From: Porticoccaceae bacterium UBA1989
GTDB lineage: Bacteria; Pseudomonadota; Gammaproteobacteria; Pseudomonadales; Porticoccaceae
Length of the DNA: 38,597 nucleotides
Assembly: GCA_002335945.1 (NCBI GenBank)
Contig: DDDD01000102.1
Location: forward strand, 1 to 38,597
Direction: 5' to 3'
A program made the position numbers and the translations under genes. The notes below the pieces were generated by a model. The model worked only from the letters and a program-made list of their open reading frames with translations, ran no database searches and was not told the DNA's origin. Shown piece by piece: positions 1 to 8,287 of the stretch (the stretch's first letter is position 1; each line of letters starts with the position of its first letter).

Positions 1-984
1 CTGAGAGATCTTGACTGGCCAACTGTTCAAAAATGGTTGGCACGGCTGCCCAAAGAAAACCAAGAGCAAACCACCTGGCGCTACTGGACAATTCGCAGCA
101 TGGAGAGCGACCCTGCGAGCACCTTAAATCCTCACATTGAAACCCTGACCAGAAGCCTCGCCAAAGAGCGAGATTTCTTCGGCTTTCTCGCCAGCGAAAA
201 GCTCGACCAGGATTACAGCATCAACCACAACCCCGTACCCATTGATGAAGAGCGCATTAATCAGCTCGCAGCCAACCCGGCCATGCAGCGTGCGCGAGAA
301 CTGCTATTTCATGGCGACGGCATTAATGCCAACCGCGAGTGGTCATCCGCCTCACAGAATTTCGACCACTCCGACTGGCTTGGGGCAGCCGTACTCGCCA
401 GCCAGTGGCATTGGCACAGCAAGGCAATCGCCAGTTTGGGTACCGTAAAATACTGGGACGATGTTGAGATACGTTTCCCACTGGCTTACGAAAAAGAAAT
501 CAACAGCGCAGCTAAAAACACTGATATACCAAACTATGTGTTGTTTGCACTGGCGCGGCAAGAGAGCGCGTTTAATACCAGAGCCACGTCTTCAGCCGGT
601 GCTATGGGACTTATTCAGGTGATGCCAGCCACGGCTAAGTCCACCGCCAGAAAATATAAAATACCCTATCGCAATAAAAAGCAGCTTCATGATGCCTCTA
701 CCAATGTACCCATAGGGGCTACCTACTATATGAGTATGCTGGAACGTTTTGACAACAACCGAATACTTGCGAGCGCGGCCTACAATGCAGGCCCTCACCG
801 AGTGAATAGATGGCTCGCTAACAGCAAAGGCAAACTGCCTTTTGATATTTGGATGACATTAATTCCTTTTAAAGAAACCCGCAGTTATGTCAGCAATATT
901 TTGATGTATTCGGTTATCTATTCTCGTAAGCTTGGGCTTGTGCCACCTATGCTTCTACAGCATGAACGTGAAACATTGTTATAA
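1..984 (+). CDS. slt: Soluble lytic murein transglycosylase, 3' part (5' end outside window)
   Basis: The frame is open from base 1, so the 5' part, including signal peptide and most of the alpha-superhelical ring, lies outside the window. The visible part begins in the superhelical linker region (WL-x-R-L-P, then W-R-Y-W-x-I-R). It ends in an SLT/GH23 catalytic domain with motif QESAFNTRATSSAGAMGL; the catalytic Glu is the codon at 562-564. IQVMPATA and AYNAGPHRV motifs follow, as in the lysozyme-like fold. The family cleaves the MurNAc-GlcNAc bond in periplasmic peptidoglycan, forming 1,6-anhydroMurNAc. A TTG at 37 is only an internal codon of the longer gene. tatD begins 28 bases downstream on the same strand, so the two may be co-transcribed. 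Family assignment is secure; I cannot judge the N-terminus. Confidence 0.93.
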   Translation: MRDLDWPTVQKWLARLPKENQEQTTWRYWTIRSMESDPASTLNPHIETLTRSLAKERDFFGFLASEKLDQDYSINHNPVPIDEERINQLAANPAMQRARELLFHGDGINANREWSSASQNFDHSDWLGAAVLASQWHWHSKAIASLGTVKYWDDVEIRFPLAYEKEINSAAKNTDIPNYVLFALARQESAFNTRATSSAGAMGLIQVMPATAKSTARKYKIPYRNKKQLHDASTNVPIGATYYMSMLERFDNNRILASAAYNAGPHRVNRWLANSKGKLPFDIWMTLIPFKETRSYVSNILMYSVIYSRKLGLVPPMLLQHERETLL

Positions 985-1012
985 AAAATAAACCCTAAAT
1001 CTGAGTCTAAAA

Positions 1013-1813
1013 ATGCTTATTGATATTGGCGTCAACCTTTCCAACTCGCGCTTCGAAAAAGATAGAGAGGCGGTGCTTAAACGGGCCCAGGAAGCTGGCG
1101 TTGAACGGCTTATTCTCACCGGCACATCCATTGCAGAAAGCCAGACTGTGGTAGATATTTGCGATCAGTATGCCGATCAATTCCCCGGCATGCTCTACGC
1201 TACAGCGGGCATACACCCTCATGATTCCAGCGGTTATAACCGAGAATCGGCCACAGTGTTACGGACATTGGCACAGCATCCCTCCGTTGTCTCGATTGGC
1301 GAAACTGGCCTAGATTTCAACCGTAATTTATCTACCGAAAAAGAGCAGCAACTCTCCTTCGAAGCCCATATTGAGCTGGCAATTGAATTAGGCATGCCGC
1401 TTTTTCTACATGAACGAGACGCCGCTCAACGGCAGATAGAAATATTAAAAAGCTATCGCGACAATATTACCGAGGCCGTTATCCATTGTTTTACCGGCGA
1501 CAAAAAAACCTTATTTAATTATTTGGATATGAATTTACATATTGGAATAACAGGCTGGATCTGTGATGAAAGGCGAGGACTAGAGTTACAAAAAATAGCA
1601 TCGAACATTCCTCTTAATCGCTTGATGATTGAAACCGATGCGCCCTATCTAACACCTAGAAATATGCCCAAAACGCCAAAAAATAGCCGTAATGAACCGG
1701 CTTTTTTAACCTCAGTTTTAGCGGGACTCTGTGCCGTAAGAAGTGAACCTGAAGACGTTATAGCAGCCGAAACCAGCGCGACTGCAATAAAGTTTTTTGG
1801 CCTTGCAGAATAA
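1013..1813 (+). CDS. tatD: TatD family metal-dependent deoxyribonuclease
   Basis: The 266-residue product matches the usual TatD length of about 260. Metal-binding motifs of the amidohydrolase-like TIM barrel are visible: an N-terminal L-I-D-I-G-V-N (the family more often has D-x-H or D-x-G-x-N), AGIHPHD, IGETGLDF, FLHERDA, IHCFTG and the C-terminal ETDAPYLTPR. TatD proteins are cytoplasmic 3'-5' exonucleases acting on single-stranded DNA or RNA and linked to DNA repair; despite the name they are not needed for Tat export. The N-x-N variant in place of a strict D-x-H is typical of the TatD sub-branch rather than YcfH/YjjV. It follows slt closely and converges on the MOSC gene, whose end is only 23 bases away. 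Confidence 0.93.
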   Translation: MLIDIGVNLSNSRFEKDREAVLKRAQEAGVERLILTGTSIAESQTVVDICDQYADQFPGMLYATAGIHPHDSSGYNRESATVLRTLAQHPSVVSIGETGLDFNRNLSTEKEQQLSFEAHIELAIELGMPLFLHERDAAQRQIEILKSYRDNITEAVIHCFTGDKKTLFNYLDMNLHIGITGWICDERRGLELQKIASNIPLNRLMIETDAPYLTPRNMPKTPKNSRNEPAFLTSVLAGLCAVRSEPEDVIAAETSATAIKFFGLAE

Positions 1814-1831
1814 AATGGTTGTTCGAATCAA

Positions 1832-1850
1832 CTATCTCAGTTTGAGATAG
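1832..1850. terminator. Hairpin between convergent tatD and MOSC gene
   Basis: A perfect 8-bp inverted repeat (ctatctca / tgagatag) with a 3-base loop lies where tatD and the MOSC gene converge, and overlaps the last codons of the MOSC gene. Neither strand has a strong T tract after it, so it is at best a weak factor-independent terminator or mRNA 3'-end stabiliser. Confidence 0.35.
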
Positions 1851-2304
1851 CATCCCCAACATTCAGCAAACCAACACCGCGAATCTGTGCTCGCAGACCG
1901 CCTTTACCTATCAGATCCGGTAATATTTTTACCGCCAAACGTTTCTGTAGGCTGGCACAGGGTTCGCAAAGCTGCACGCCATAGAAGCTAACGCCATTGA
2001 TGTTGAAGGTCTTGCCGACCAGATCATTGAGACGAATCCCCTCGGTGACCAGATTGCGACGAAAATCACTTTCGTGGAATTTATTGCCGGTGTCATGATT
2101 AAAGGCCTCGATCACTTCAGACTCGATCAGGGTTATTTCCCAGTCGGGCTGGCCTTTATAATTGGAGCGGTTTTTGCCGGTATTGGTGAAGTAACGATCT
2201 CCTTCAATACCTTTGCCTGCGCGAACAGATACCTTTTGGTGGCCTGATACATTAGCACCCATTTTAGGCGCTATGTAGATTCCTTTTACACGTCCTTCCG
2301 TCAT
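1837..2304 (-). CDS. MOSC domain protein
   Basis: The 155-residue product consists almost wholly of a MOSC domain, the C-terminal fold of molybdenum-cofactor sulfurases and of YiiM-type proteins. Supporting motifs are the G-I-E-G-D-R-Y near residue 35, R-R-N-L-V-T-E-G near 85, and the conserved cysteine region L-C-E-P-C near residue 117; this cysteine in MOSC proteins is thought to carry or transfer persulfide sulfur. The substrate of stand-alone MOSC proteins is generally unknown; sulfur or Moco-linked chemistry is an inference from the family. ATG at 2304 is preceded by AGGA at 7-base spacing. It lies 120 bases downstream of the HD-domain gene on the same strand, and an 18-bp tandem array fills that gap. 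Confidence 0.85.
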   Translation of the reverse strand: MTEGRVKGIYIAPKMGANVSGHQKVSVRAGKGIEGDRYFTNTGKNRSNYKGQPDWEITLIESEVIEAFNHDTGNKFHESDFRRNLVTEGIRLNDLVGKTFNINGVSFYGVQLCEPCASLQKRLAVKILPDLIGKGGLRAQIRGVGLLNVGDAISN

Positions 2305-2319
2305 TATCTATCCTGTTTT

Positions 2320-2463
2320 CTTTTCGCTAAAGGCTTTCTATTCGCTAAGAACTTTCTACTCGCTAAGGGCTTTCTATTCGCCAACGGCCTTATTATCGCT
2401 TTAGACCTAACATCAGCAAAAGGCTTAACTCCCGCTCAAGGCTGAAATCTCGCTTAGGGCCTC
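2320..2463 (-). repeat. 18-bp tandem array, eight in-phase units, starting inside the HD gene
   Basis: Read on the minus strand, eight consecutive 18-bp units run from the last codons of the HD gene to 15 bases before the MOSC ATG. The best-conserved unit is AAAGCCCTTAGCGAATAG. The first two units are coding (residues E-A-L-S-E-I and S-A-L-S-G-S); later ones carry stop codons. All units stay in the reading frame of the HD gene, and the MOSC start codon is in that same frame. The four units at 2320-2391 are the most alike; those nearest the HD gene are more degenerate. Confidence 0.8.
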
Positions 2464-3018
2464 TTTGTACATACTGTTCTTAGGTGCCGCCAATACTCGG
2501 CGTAACTGGGGCTCGAAAAGCGACAGGTCCAGCTTTGCCATACTGGGATCGAATGCGGGATCATCGTACTTGGCAATAAAACGCGCAGTGCGTTTAAAGT
2601 TGGGGTTTTCACGGTATTGATCGCGCATATTGCGATCGCCGCCTAAAAAGTGGAAGAAATTATAGCCTTGGAAGATAGCATGATGTTTGATCATCCAGTG
2701 ATTTTCCTCCGAGACAAAGGGTTGCAGGATAGCGGCGCCTACATCGGCATGATTAGCGCTACCCAGAGTGTCACCAATATCATGTAACAGGGCACAGACA
2801 ATATATTCATCGTCTTCACCGGCTTCTGCGGCTCGGTGTGCGGTCTGTAATGAGTGCTGCAGGCGATCAATGGCAAAACCGCCATAGTCATCCGTCAGTA
2901 ACTCCATATGGCTAAGAATGCGATCTGGCAGCTTTTTAAAAAAAGCGATCTGCTCTGGCATGATAATCTGCCAGTCTTCGGCAGTACTCTCTGACATTTT
3001 TGTGAAGCTGGCTTTCAT
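2425..3018 (-). CDS. HD-domain protein, PhnZ/MIOX-like
   Basis: From the chosen ATG the product is 197 residues with one HD domain. Likely metal ligands in order are the His in L-Q-H-S-L-Q-T-A, the His-Asp pair in L-L-H-D-I-G-D, the His in N-H-A-D-V-G-A, the first His of H-H-A-I-F-Q-G-Y and the Asp in A-K-Y-D-D. This spacing resembles the diiron oxygenases PhnZ and myo-inositol oxygenase more than ordinary HD phosphohydrolases, including a Y-G-G-x motif before the first ligand. The position after H-D-I-G is Asp instead of the His usual in PhnZ, so substrate may differ. A TTG 20 codons upstream keeps the frame open, but it has no ribosome-binding site; ATG 3018 follows a weak GGGT, and ATG 2997 is a further option. 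Probably transcribed with the MOSC gene. Confidence 0.75.
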   Translation of the reverse strand: MKASFTKMSESTAEDWQIIMPEQIAFFKKLPDRILSHMELLTDDYGGFAIDRLQHSLQTAHRAAEAGEDDEYIVCALLHDIGDTLGSANHADVGAAILQPFVSEENHWMIKHHAIFQGYNFFHFLGGDRNMRDQYRENPNFKRTARFIAKYDDPAFDPSMAKLDLSLFEPQLRRVLAAPKNSMYKEALSEISALSGS

Positions 3019-3460
3019 AACTGCTACCCAAAACGTTGTTTTTATTATTTTGTTCCGAGATGTTAGCAGTATCAGCAAGCATTTTCTATAACAGCAGATA
3101 CCGTATTTGGGGTTTCATAGTAAGGTCATAGAGAAAGTTGAGCCACACAACCCAAACCCAGATGGTGATCCGAGATTACTTAACTGCAACCAATAACTCT
3201 GCCTCCAGAGGTTTCAACAATCAGACGAAGATCTATGAAGGTCATGGAAAATGACCGTGCTGTGCTGATTAATGACGGTGAATTAAGGTGACTGAAATTA
3301 ACCCCGTTCTTTTCAAATCGGCTCGTAAAACTTACTCAGATAGGTATCACCAATATTTATAGTCTGTGTTGGCCGTTAATAGTTACCCAAAGTCATTTAT
3401 ACCATGCAAAAAAAGGGCCCAGTACAGGCCCTTTTTTTAAGACATCGGCAGCAAGTGACG
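3019..3460. other. Gene-free stretch between HD gene and GH3 gene
   Basis: About 440 bases with no convincing gene on either strand. It should hold the promoter of the HD/MOSC pair, but I could not identify convincing -35/-10 boxes. The only clear element is the hairpin terminator at 3408-3438. Confidence 0.6.
3408..3438 (-). terminator. Rho-independent terminator of the GH3 gene
   Basis: A 12-bp perfect stem (A7-GGGCC pairing with GGCCC-T7) with a short loop lies 23 bases past the GH3 stop codon. Read on the minus strand it ends in seven Ts. It is symmetrical enough to work on both strands, but only the GH3 gene runs into it. Confidence 0.85.
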
Positions 3461-5956
3461 CTAATTGCACGCCACCACATGGGACTTAGGTGCGTCGCCT
3501 ATAATCCGTACATCTCTAAAAGTAATGGCAAAGGGCTCAGAGGAAACAAGAACCATCGCCGAATTCACTTTCTTGAGATTGACCCCGAACTTTGACAAAC
3601 ACTCGAGGCTAATGCCTAACTTCGTCATTTTTCCTTCTGGCTGTGTGCGGAACAGGCGGGCTACAGGAAGCTCTCCCCGACAGGGCCACTCACAGTCCAT
3701 GCGCATTGTCACTTTACCCTCCGGATGTTTATCAACAGCAAAGGTCATCATTAAAGCTGGGTTGTCACCTTCAATACCGGAAAGGTTTACGGAACTGTCT
3801 GTCTGCCAATAGAACTGACTTTCTTGACCAGATTTCCACTCCACATGGCGGCTGTCTTCCTGAACTGCACCGTCAACGGTGGTGACCGTAAGGTTGCCAT
3901 AGGCAGTACTAGTAGACTTGCCACCCACCAGTTTACGCCAATCACTGGCATCTCCGACATAGGCCTTCCAGGGGGCTCTTGTCGTGCCGCTAAACACCAC
4001 GCGTTCCTGAGCGCTATTGTCGATCAGAGAATTTTCATTGAGGCCATCAGGTATAATTTCTCTGTCGCCATAGGAAAGCCCCTGCCCACTTAACATCAAA
4101 AAATCAGATACTGGCAGACCCGAATTGAGGGCATTGATCTCTGCACTGGGCCAGTCAAACGCCAGTTTGCCAGTAAAGTCGAAGTTAGCCTTACCCTCGG
4201 CATTTGCCACTACCACATCGGCAACGCCACCACCCTCTGAGCCCGGCAACCAAGCCACAACAAACGCATCTGATTGATTGAGCTCAGCATTTACCCATAG
4301 CGGACGCCCGGTTAGAAGCACCGCTACCACAGGAATATTCTGCGCTTTCAGCTTTTTCAGTAGCTTCAGTTCTGCTCCCAAACCATCATTAAAGAGCAAT
4401 GAATCACGGTCACCGGAGCCCTCGGCATAGGGGTTTTCACCAAATACGACCACAGCCACATCAGGTTTCTTGTTAAAGCTGCCATCTGCAGAAAGCTCAG
4501 CGCTGCCACCAACATCGTCCATGGCCGCCTCAATACCACCAAAGATTGATGTGGCGCCGGGGAAATCACTGTTGAGATTCTCTGTACCCTGCCAGGTAAT
4601 CGTCCAGCCACCGTTTTGCTTACCAATATTGTCCGCGCCGTCCCCGGTCACCAAAATATGCTGATTGGGTTTTAACGGCAGTAACTGATTCTTGTTTTTC
4701 AGCAGTATTAGAGACTTTCTCACAGCTTCACGAGCCACAGCACGATGATCGGCTGAGCCGATAATAGAGCTGTCGGCGGTGATTTTGCGTTTCGAAGGTG
4801 CGGGTTTTTCAAACATACCTGCACGTAATTTAACCCGCAGGATTCTGCTGACCGCATCGTCGATACGTGACATGGCAATCTCACCACTGCGAACCTGAGT
4901 AATCGTATTGTTGTAAACAGCCTTCCAGTCCTCCGGTGCCATAATCATATCGACACCAGCATTGATCGACTTGGCACAGCTCTGGTTGGTGCAGCCATCG
5001 ACCTGACCTATACCGTTCCAATCACTGACCACAAAACCATCAAAGTCCATCTGGTCTTTAAGAACATCAGTTAACAGCCCCTTGTGGCCATGCAACTTCT
5101 CACCATTCCAACTATTAAATGAAGCCATTACAGTCTGCACATCAGCTTCAAGAGCTGTAATATATCCCTGCCCGTGCTGATCAAGTAACTCTTCAAGACT
5201 TAATCTGGTATTGCCCTGATCGGTTCCGCGGGCTGTACCGCCATCACCAATCCAATGCTTAGCCGTGGCAATAACTTTCGATGAATCCGTGCGAAGTTGC
5301 TCTGCTGTACCTTGCATGCCTTCAACGATCTTGCCACCATAGGCTCGGACAATAGGCGGCTCATCACTGTAGCCTTCATAGGTACGCCCCCAGCGATCGT
5401 CTTTAACCACCGCGACAGTTGGCGCAAAGATCCAGTCAATACCAGTGGCAGCGACCTCTTTAGCAGTAATGGCACCAATTTTTTTCATCAATTCCGGATC
5501 GTTGGCAGCTCCCAGACCAATATTGTGCGGGAACAGAGTTGCCCCAACCACATTGTTATGGCCATGAACCGCATCGGTGCCCCAGATAAGGGGAATACCT
5601 GCCTTGGATTTTATCGAGGCTTTGTAATATTTGTCTGCCAGCTCTACCCAATCACCGATCGAAGAGTTTTTCTTACCACCAGGAAAAGAGCCGCCGCCAT
5701 TGAGCACAGAACCAAGATGATATTTAGTCACATCAGAGGGCGATACCCACTTGATCTCACCCTGCATCATCTGTCCTACTTTCTGTTCTAGATTCATGTC
5801 CTGCAAAATGCTTTGCACTCTGGTTTCTACGCCCCCATTGATATCAGCTATTGTAGCTGGCGCCACTAAACCGGCACTGAGAGTCAAAACCAGCCTTGAG
5901 AGTGTTTTTAGTACTGCTCTGGGATGATGTCTCGGGTGTTTTTCATGAACTGACAT
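3461..5956 (-). CDS. Secreted GH3 exo-beta-glucanase (ExoP-like)
   Basis: An 831-residue glycoside hydrolase family 3 enzyme. Residues about 1-37 form a signal peptide with a hydrophobic core ending near APATIA. The GH3 N-terminal barrel follows, with WGTDAVHGHN near 126, K-H-W near 233 and the nucleophile in VVSDWNG (Asp312). The second domain carries GENPYAEGSGD at 506-516; by analogy with the barley exoglucanase Glu512 is the likely acid/base. From about residue 660 comes a beta-sandwich extension resembling the C-terminal module of ExoP from Pseudoalteromonas. The family releases glucose from non-reducing ends of beta-1,3/1,4-glucans and oligosaccharides, probably in the periplasm here. 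The ATG has AGGA about 11 bases upstream. It lies downstream of the two-component genes on the same strand with a 264-base gap, enough for its own promoter. Stop codon is TAG. Confidence 0.93.
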   Translation of the reverse strand: MSVHEKHPRHHPRAVLKTLSRLVLTLSAGLVAPATIADINGGVETRVQSILQDMNLEQKVGQMMQGEIKWVSPSDVTKYHLGSVLNGGGSFPGGKKNSSIGDWVELADKYYKASIKSKAGIPLIWGTDAVHGHNNVVGATLFPHNIGLGAANDPELMKKIGAITAKEVAATGIDWIFAPTVAVVKDDRWGRTYEGYSDEPPIVRAYGGKIVEGMQGTAEQLRTDSSKVIATAKHWIGDGGTARGTDQGNTRLSLEELLDQHGQGYITALEADVQTVMASFNSWNGEKLHGHKGLLTDVLKDQMDFDGFVVSDWNGIGQVDGCTNQSCAKSINAGVDMIMAPEDWKAVYNNTITQVRSGEIAMSRIDDAVSRILRVKLRAGMFEKPAPSKRKITADSSIIGSADHRAVAREAVRKSLILLKNKNQLLPLKPNQHILVTGDGADNIGKQNGGWTITWQGTENLNSDFPGATSIFGGIEAAMDDVGGSAELSADGSFNKKPDVAVVVFGENPYAEGSGDRDSLLFNDGLGAELKLLKKLKAQNIPVVAVLLTGRPLWVNAELNQSDAFVVAWLPGSEGGGVADVVVANAEGKANFDFTGKLAFDWPSAEINALNSGLPVSDFLMLSGQGLSYGDREIIPDGLNENSLIDNSAQERVVFSGTTRAPWKAYVGDASDWRKLVGGKSTSTAYGNLTVTTVDGAVQEDSRHVEWKSGQESQFYWQTDSSVNLSGIEGDNPALMMTFAVDKHPEGKVTMRMDCEWPCRGELPVARLFRTQPEGKMTKLGISLECLSKFGVNLKKVNSAMVLVSSEPFAITFRDVRIIGDAPKSHVVACN

Positions 5957-6220
5957 AGTCTGGTTATTCCTGATATCTTATATAAATCCTATCCCAACCG
6001 ATCACCCAGAAAATGAACTGCCCGAAACCCTGCTTACCAAAAAAATTTATGGTCTCTAGACGTGAAAAGATTGCGAAAATTTAAGTTTAATGTGATGTGT
6101 GCCGCAGAGCGTGACATGGAGTTTGGGTCAGTGGAAGCGAAGATGCGGCAGTCTGCTAGAGATCTGCGGTAAACGGGGCAAAGCACCTATAACTGGCGAT
6201 TAGGATTAATCAAATGTGTA

Positions 6221-7024
6221 TTATTGAAACAGGTTTCGAATAGCTTCGCGGTAATTTCTACTTACCTTAAGCTCTGCACCACCCGCTAGATGCAGCAGAC
6301 TGCCGCCCTTCTGCGTAGGGCTCACACTGACAACACGGGCTATATTGACGATCGTCGAGCGGTGAATACGAACAAATAAACTATCGTCCAACTTAGCGAA
6401 CAGCTCGGTTAATGTGCTTCTGACAATATGGGTTTCACCTAGCGCATGAACACACATATAGTCTCCAGCGGCATCGACCCAGTCAATATCATCAAAGGGA
6501 ATCACCTTGACCACTCCGGAGTCACGCACCAAGAGTTTGCGCTTTATGCCTGAGGGCACATCCGTCAAAGGGGCTTGCGCCACATGACTGGTCACCCGCT
6601 CCGATATACTTTCTATGGCGCCAATCAAAGGGGTTTTAAAACTCTGCTCCTGACCATTTTTAATGCGATCAATCGCACGCTCCACGGCACGATTAACTCG
6701 CTCTTTATCCAGCGGCTTTAGGATGTAATCCACCGCGTGGAGATCAAAGGCATCCACAGCATACTCGTTAAATGCAGTCACGAAGACCACCATTGGCATC
6801 AAATCAGCCTGAAGGGCTTTAACTACCTCAAAACCATTAATACCAGGCATCTGAATGTCTAAAAACAACAATTCTGGGCGCAACTTATTCGCCGCAGCAA
6901 CTGCAGCACTGCCATTGCAACATTCTGCAACAATTTCAATGTCATTGCTTTCGGCCAGACAGGAGCGTAAAAAATCCAACGCCAAAGGCTCATCGTCAAC
7001 AATTATTGTTCTCAATTTCTGCAT
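6221..7024 (-). CDS. LytTR-family response regulator
   Basis: A 267-residue regulator with an N-terminal receiver domain (acidic V-D-D-E-P near residue 9, phospho-acceptor Asp56 in L-F-L-D-I-Q-M-P, and K-P-L-D near 108). A C-terminal LytTR DNA-binding domain runs from about residue 165 to 265 (I-D-W-V-D-A-A-G-D-Y, V-R-I-H-R-S-T-I-V-N). It starts 7 bases after the stop of the sensor kinase, so the pair is an operon and surely cognate. LytTR proteins bind paired imperfect repeats about 20 bp apart; I did not find a convincing pair upstream of GH3 or the receptors. Regulation of the glycan genes is a positional guess. Confidence 0.92.
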   Translation of the reverse strand: MQKLRTIIVDDEPLALDFLRSCLAESNDIEIVAECCNGSAAVAAANKLRPELLFLDIQMPGINGFEVVKALQADLMPMVVFVTAFNEYAVDAFDLHAVDYILKPLDKERVNRAVERAIDRIKNGQEQSFKTPLIGAIESISERVTSHVAQAPLTDVPSGIKRKLLVRDSGVVKVIPFDDIDWVDAAGDYMCVHALGETHIVRSTLTELFAKLDDSLFVRIHRSTIVNIARVVSVSPTQKGGSLLHLAGGAELKVSRNYREAIRNLFQ

Positions 7025-7031
7025 AAGTTAA

Positions 7032-8159
7032 TCATCTAACCGTCTTTTCCAACGGAAGTCGCATATAGACTTTCAAGCCACCTGAAGGAGCGGACTCAAG
7101 GTTAAAGGTATGGTTGTCGGCATAGAACTCATATAGCCGATCAACCGTATTTCTCAGCCCAATACCCACGCTATTACCAGACCCATCTGACGACTTTATA
7201 CCGGGGCCTGTATCAAGCATTTCAAGGCAAATATATCCCCCGTCTAACCGTGCCCGCACAGTGATTTTTCCGCCCTCCTCCATGGGAGCGATAGCATATT
7301 TAATCGCGTTCTCAACCAGAGGCTGCAGTATTAAACTGGGGATACGTACCTGTTCTGCAGCATGGTCAATTTCAAACTCTAATTCTAACCGCTCGGCAAA
7401 TCTAGTCTTCTCAATATTGAGATAAAGCTTGAGAGCATTAAGCTCCTCTTTTAACGTGACTCGCCTAATCGGATCATTGTCCAGACTGTAACGCAAAAAA
7501 TCACTCAACTGCACAATCATAGTACCAGCTCTAGGTACTTGTTTGGTGGCCATCAGTGAGGCAATGGCATTAAGCGTATTAAATAAAAAATGCGGATTGA
7601 GCTGATAACGCAACATTTTTAACTGAGCCTCATGGGCAATAGCCTCTGCTTTGGCGGCTCGTAATTGCTGTTCGCGATTTTCGGCTGCCACCAACAGTAG
7701 ATTTTCATGCTCGTATTGCGACAGCTGATAGAACTTTACGCCATGATAAAATGCCGCCCAACAGCTGAAAATCATAATCGAACCGAACAGCCACCCTCCA
7801 AAATCGCTCCACAGGCCCTGCTCCCCAGTAATTATCATGAACGTACTAATACGCAGAACGGTCCATAGTGCCGAGCACAGCAACACGCCACCTATTGCAG
7901 CTATAAGTCTAGCGACGATACTGCGAGCCCAAGAATAGTGAAACAGTGGGCGCAATGGCCAGGACACTAGCACGCCCAATAGAGACTGCAGTAACGTATG
8001 AGCGATGTAGGCAAAACTCTGCTGGTTATACCAAAGTGTGAGACTTACATAACTGATCAGAGCCAGACCAAACCAGCCTATAAGCTGTAAAATCCAAAAC
8101 TGATAATTAGTATTGCGATACAAGATCTGCAGAAAAGGAGGATAATTGGACTCGACCAT
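7032..8159 (-). CDS. LytS/YehU-type membrane sensor histidine kinase
   Basis: 375 residues. The N-terminal third holds about four hydrophobic segments (roughly residues 21-43, 53-70, 82-103 and 122-140) with no large periplasmic sensor domain. A short helical linker (about 145-180) leads into the His_kinase domain of the LytS class, motif L-N-P-H-F-L-F-N-T-L-N-A with His190 as the phosphorylated residue. A HATPase domain follows, with N-A-I-K-Y-A, D-T-G-P-G-I and G-I-G-L-R-N-T. In related systems such kinases sense small metabolites or envelope state; the signal here is unknown. The gene is divergent from the methyltransferase gene across a 128-base gap that should contain both promoters. Confidence 0.92.
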   Translation of the reverse strand: MVESNYPPFLQILYRNTNYQFWILQLIGWFGLALISYVSLTLWYNQQSFAYIAHTLLQSLLGVLVSWPLRPLFHYSWARSIVARLIAAIGGVLLCSALWTVLRISTFMIITGEQGLWSDFGGWLFGSIMIFSCWAAFYHGVKFYQLSQYEHENLLLVAAENREQQLRAAKAEAIAHEAQLKMLRYQLNPHFLFNTLNAIASLMATKQVPRAGTMIVQLSDFLRYSLDNDPIRRVTLKEELNALKLYLNIEKTRFAERLELEFEIDHAAEQVRIPSLILQPLVENAIKYAIAPMEEGGKITVRARLDGGYICLEMLDTGPGIKSSDGSGNSVGIGLRNTVDRLYEFYADNHTFNLESAPSGGLKVYMRLPLEKTVR

Positions 8160-8287
8160 AAGGGAACCGCGGCTGTTTTGTTTAATACGTCAAAAGTATC
8201 ATAATTTGCCCTTAAAATATGCAGCGATTTACCTCAATATATTATCTAACCTGTTAAGATTCATTCTTTTGCCAGAAACGCAAAGCC

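Noticed and set aside
2320..2463. CRISPR array
   Set aside because: The 18-bp units are contiguous, without spacers, and continue a coding frame.
5297..5791. 164-residue plus-strand ORF opposite GH3
   Set aside because: Antisense shadow of conserved GH3 codons.
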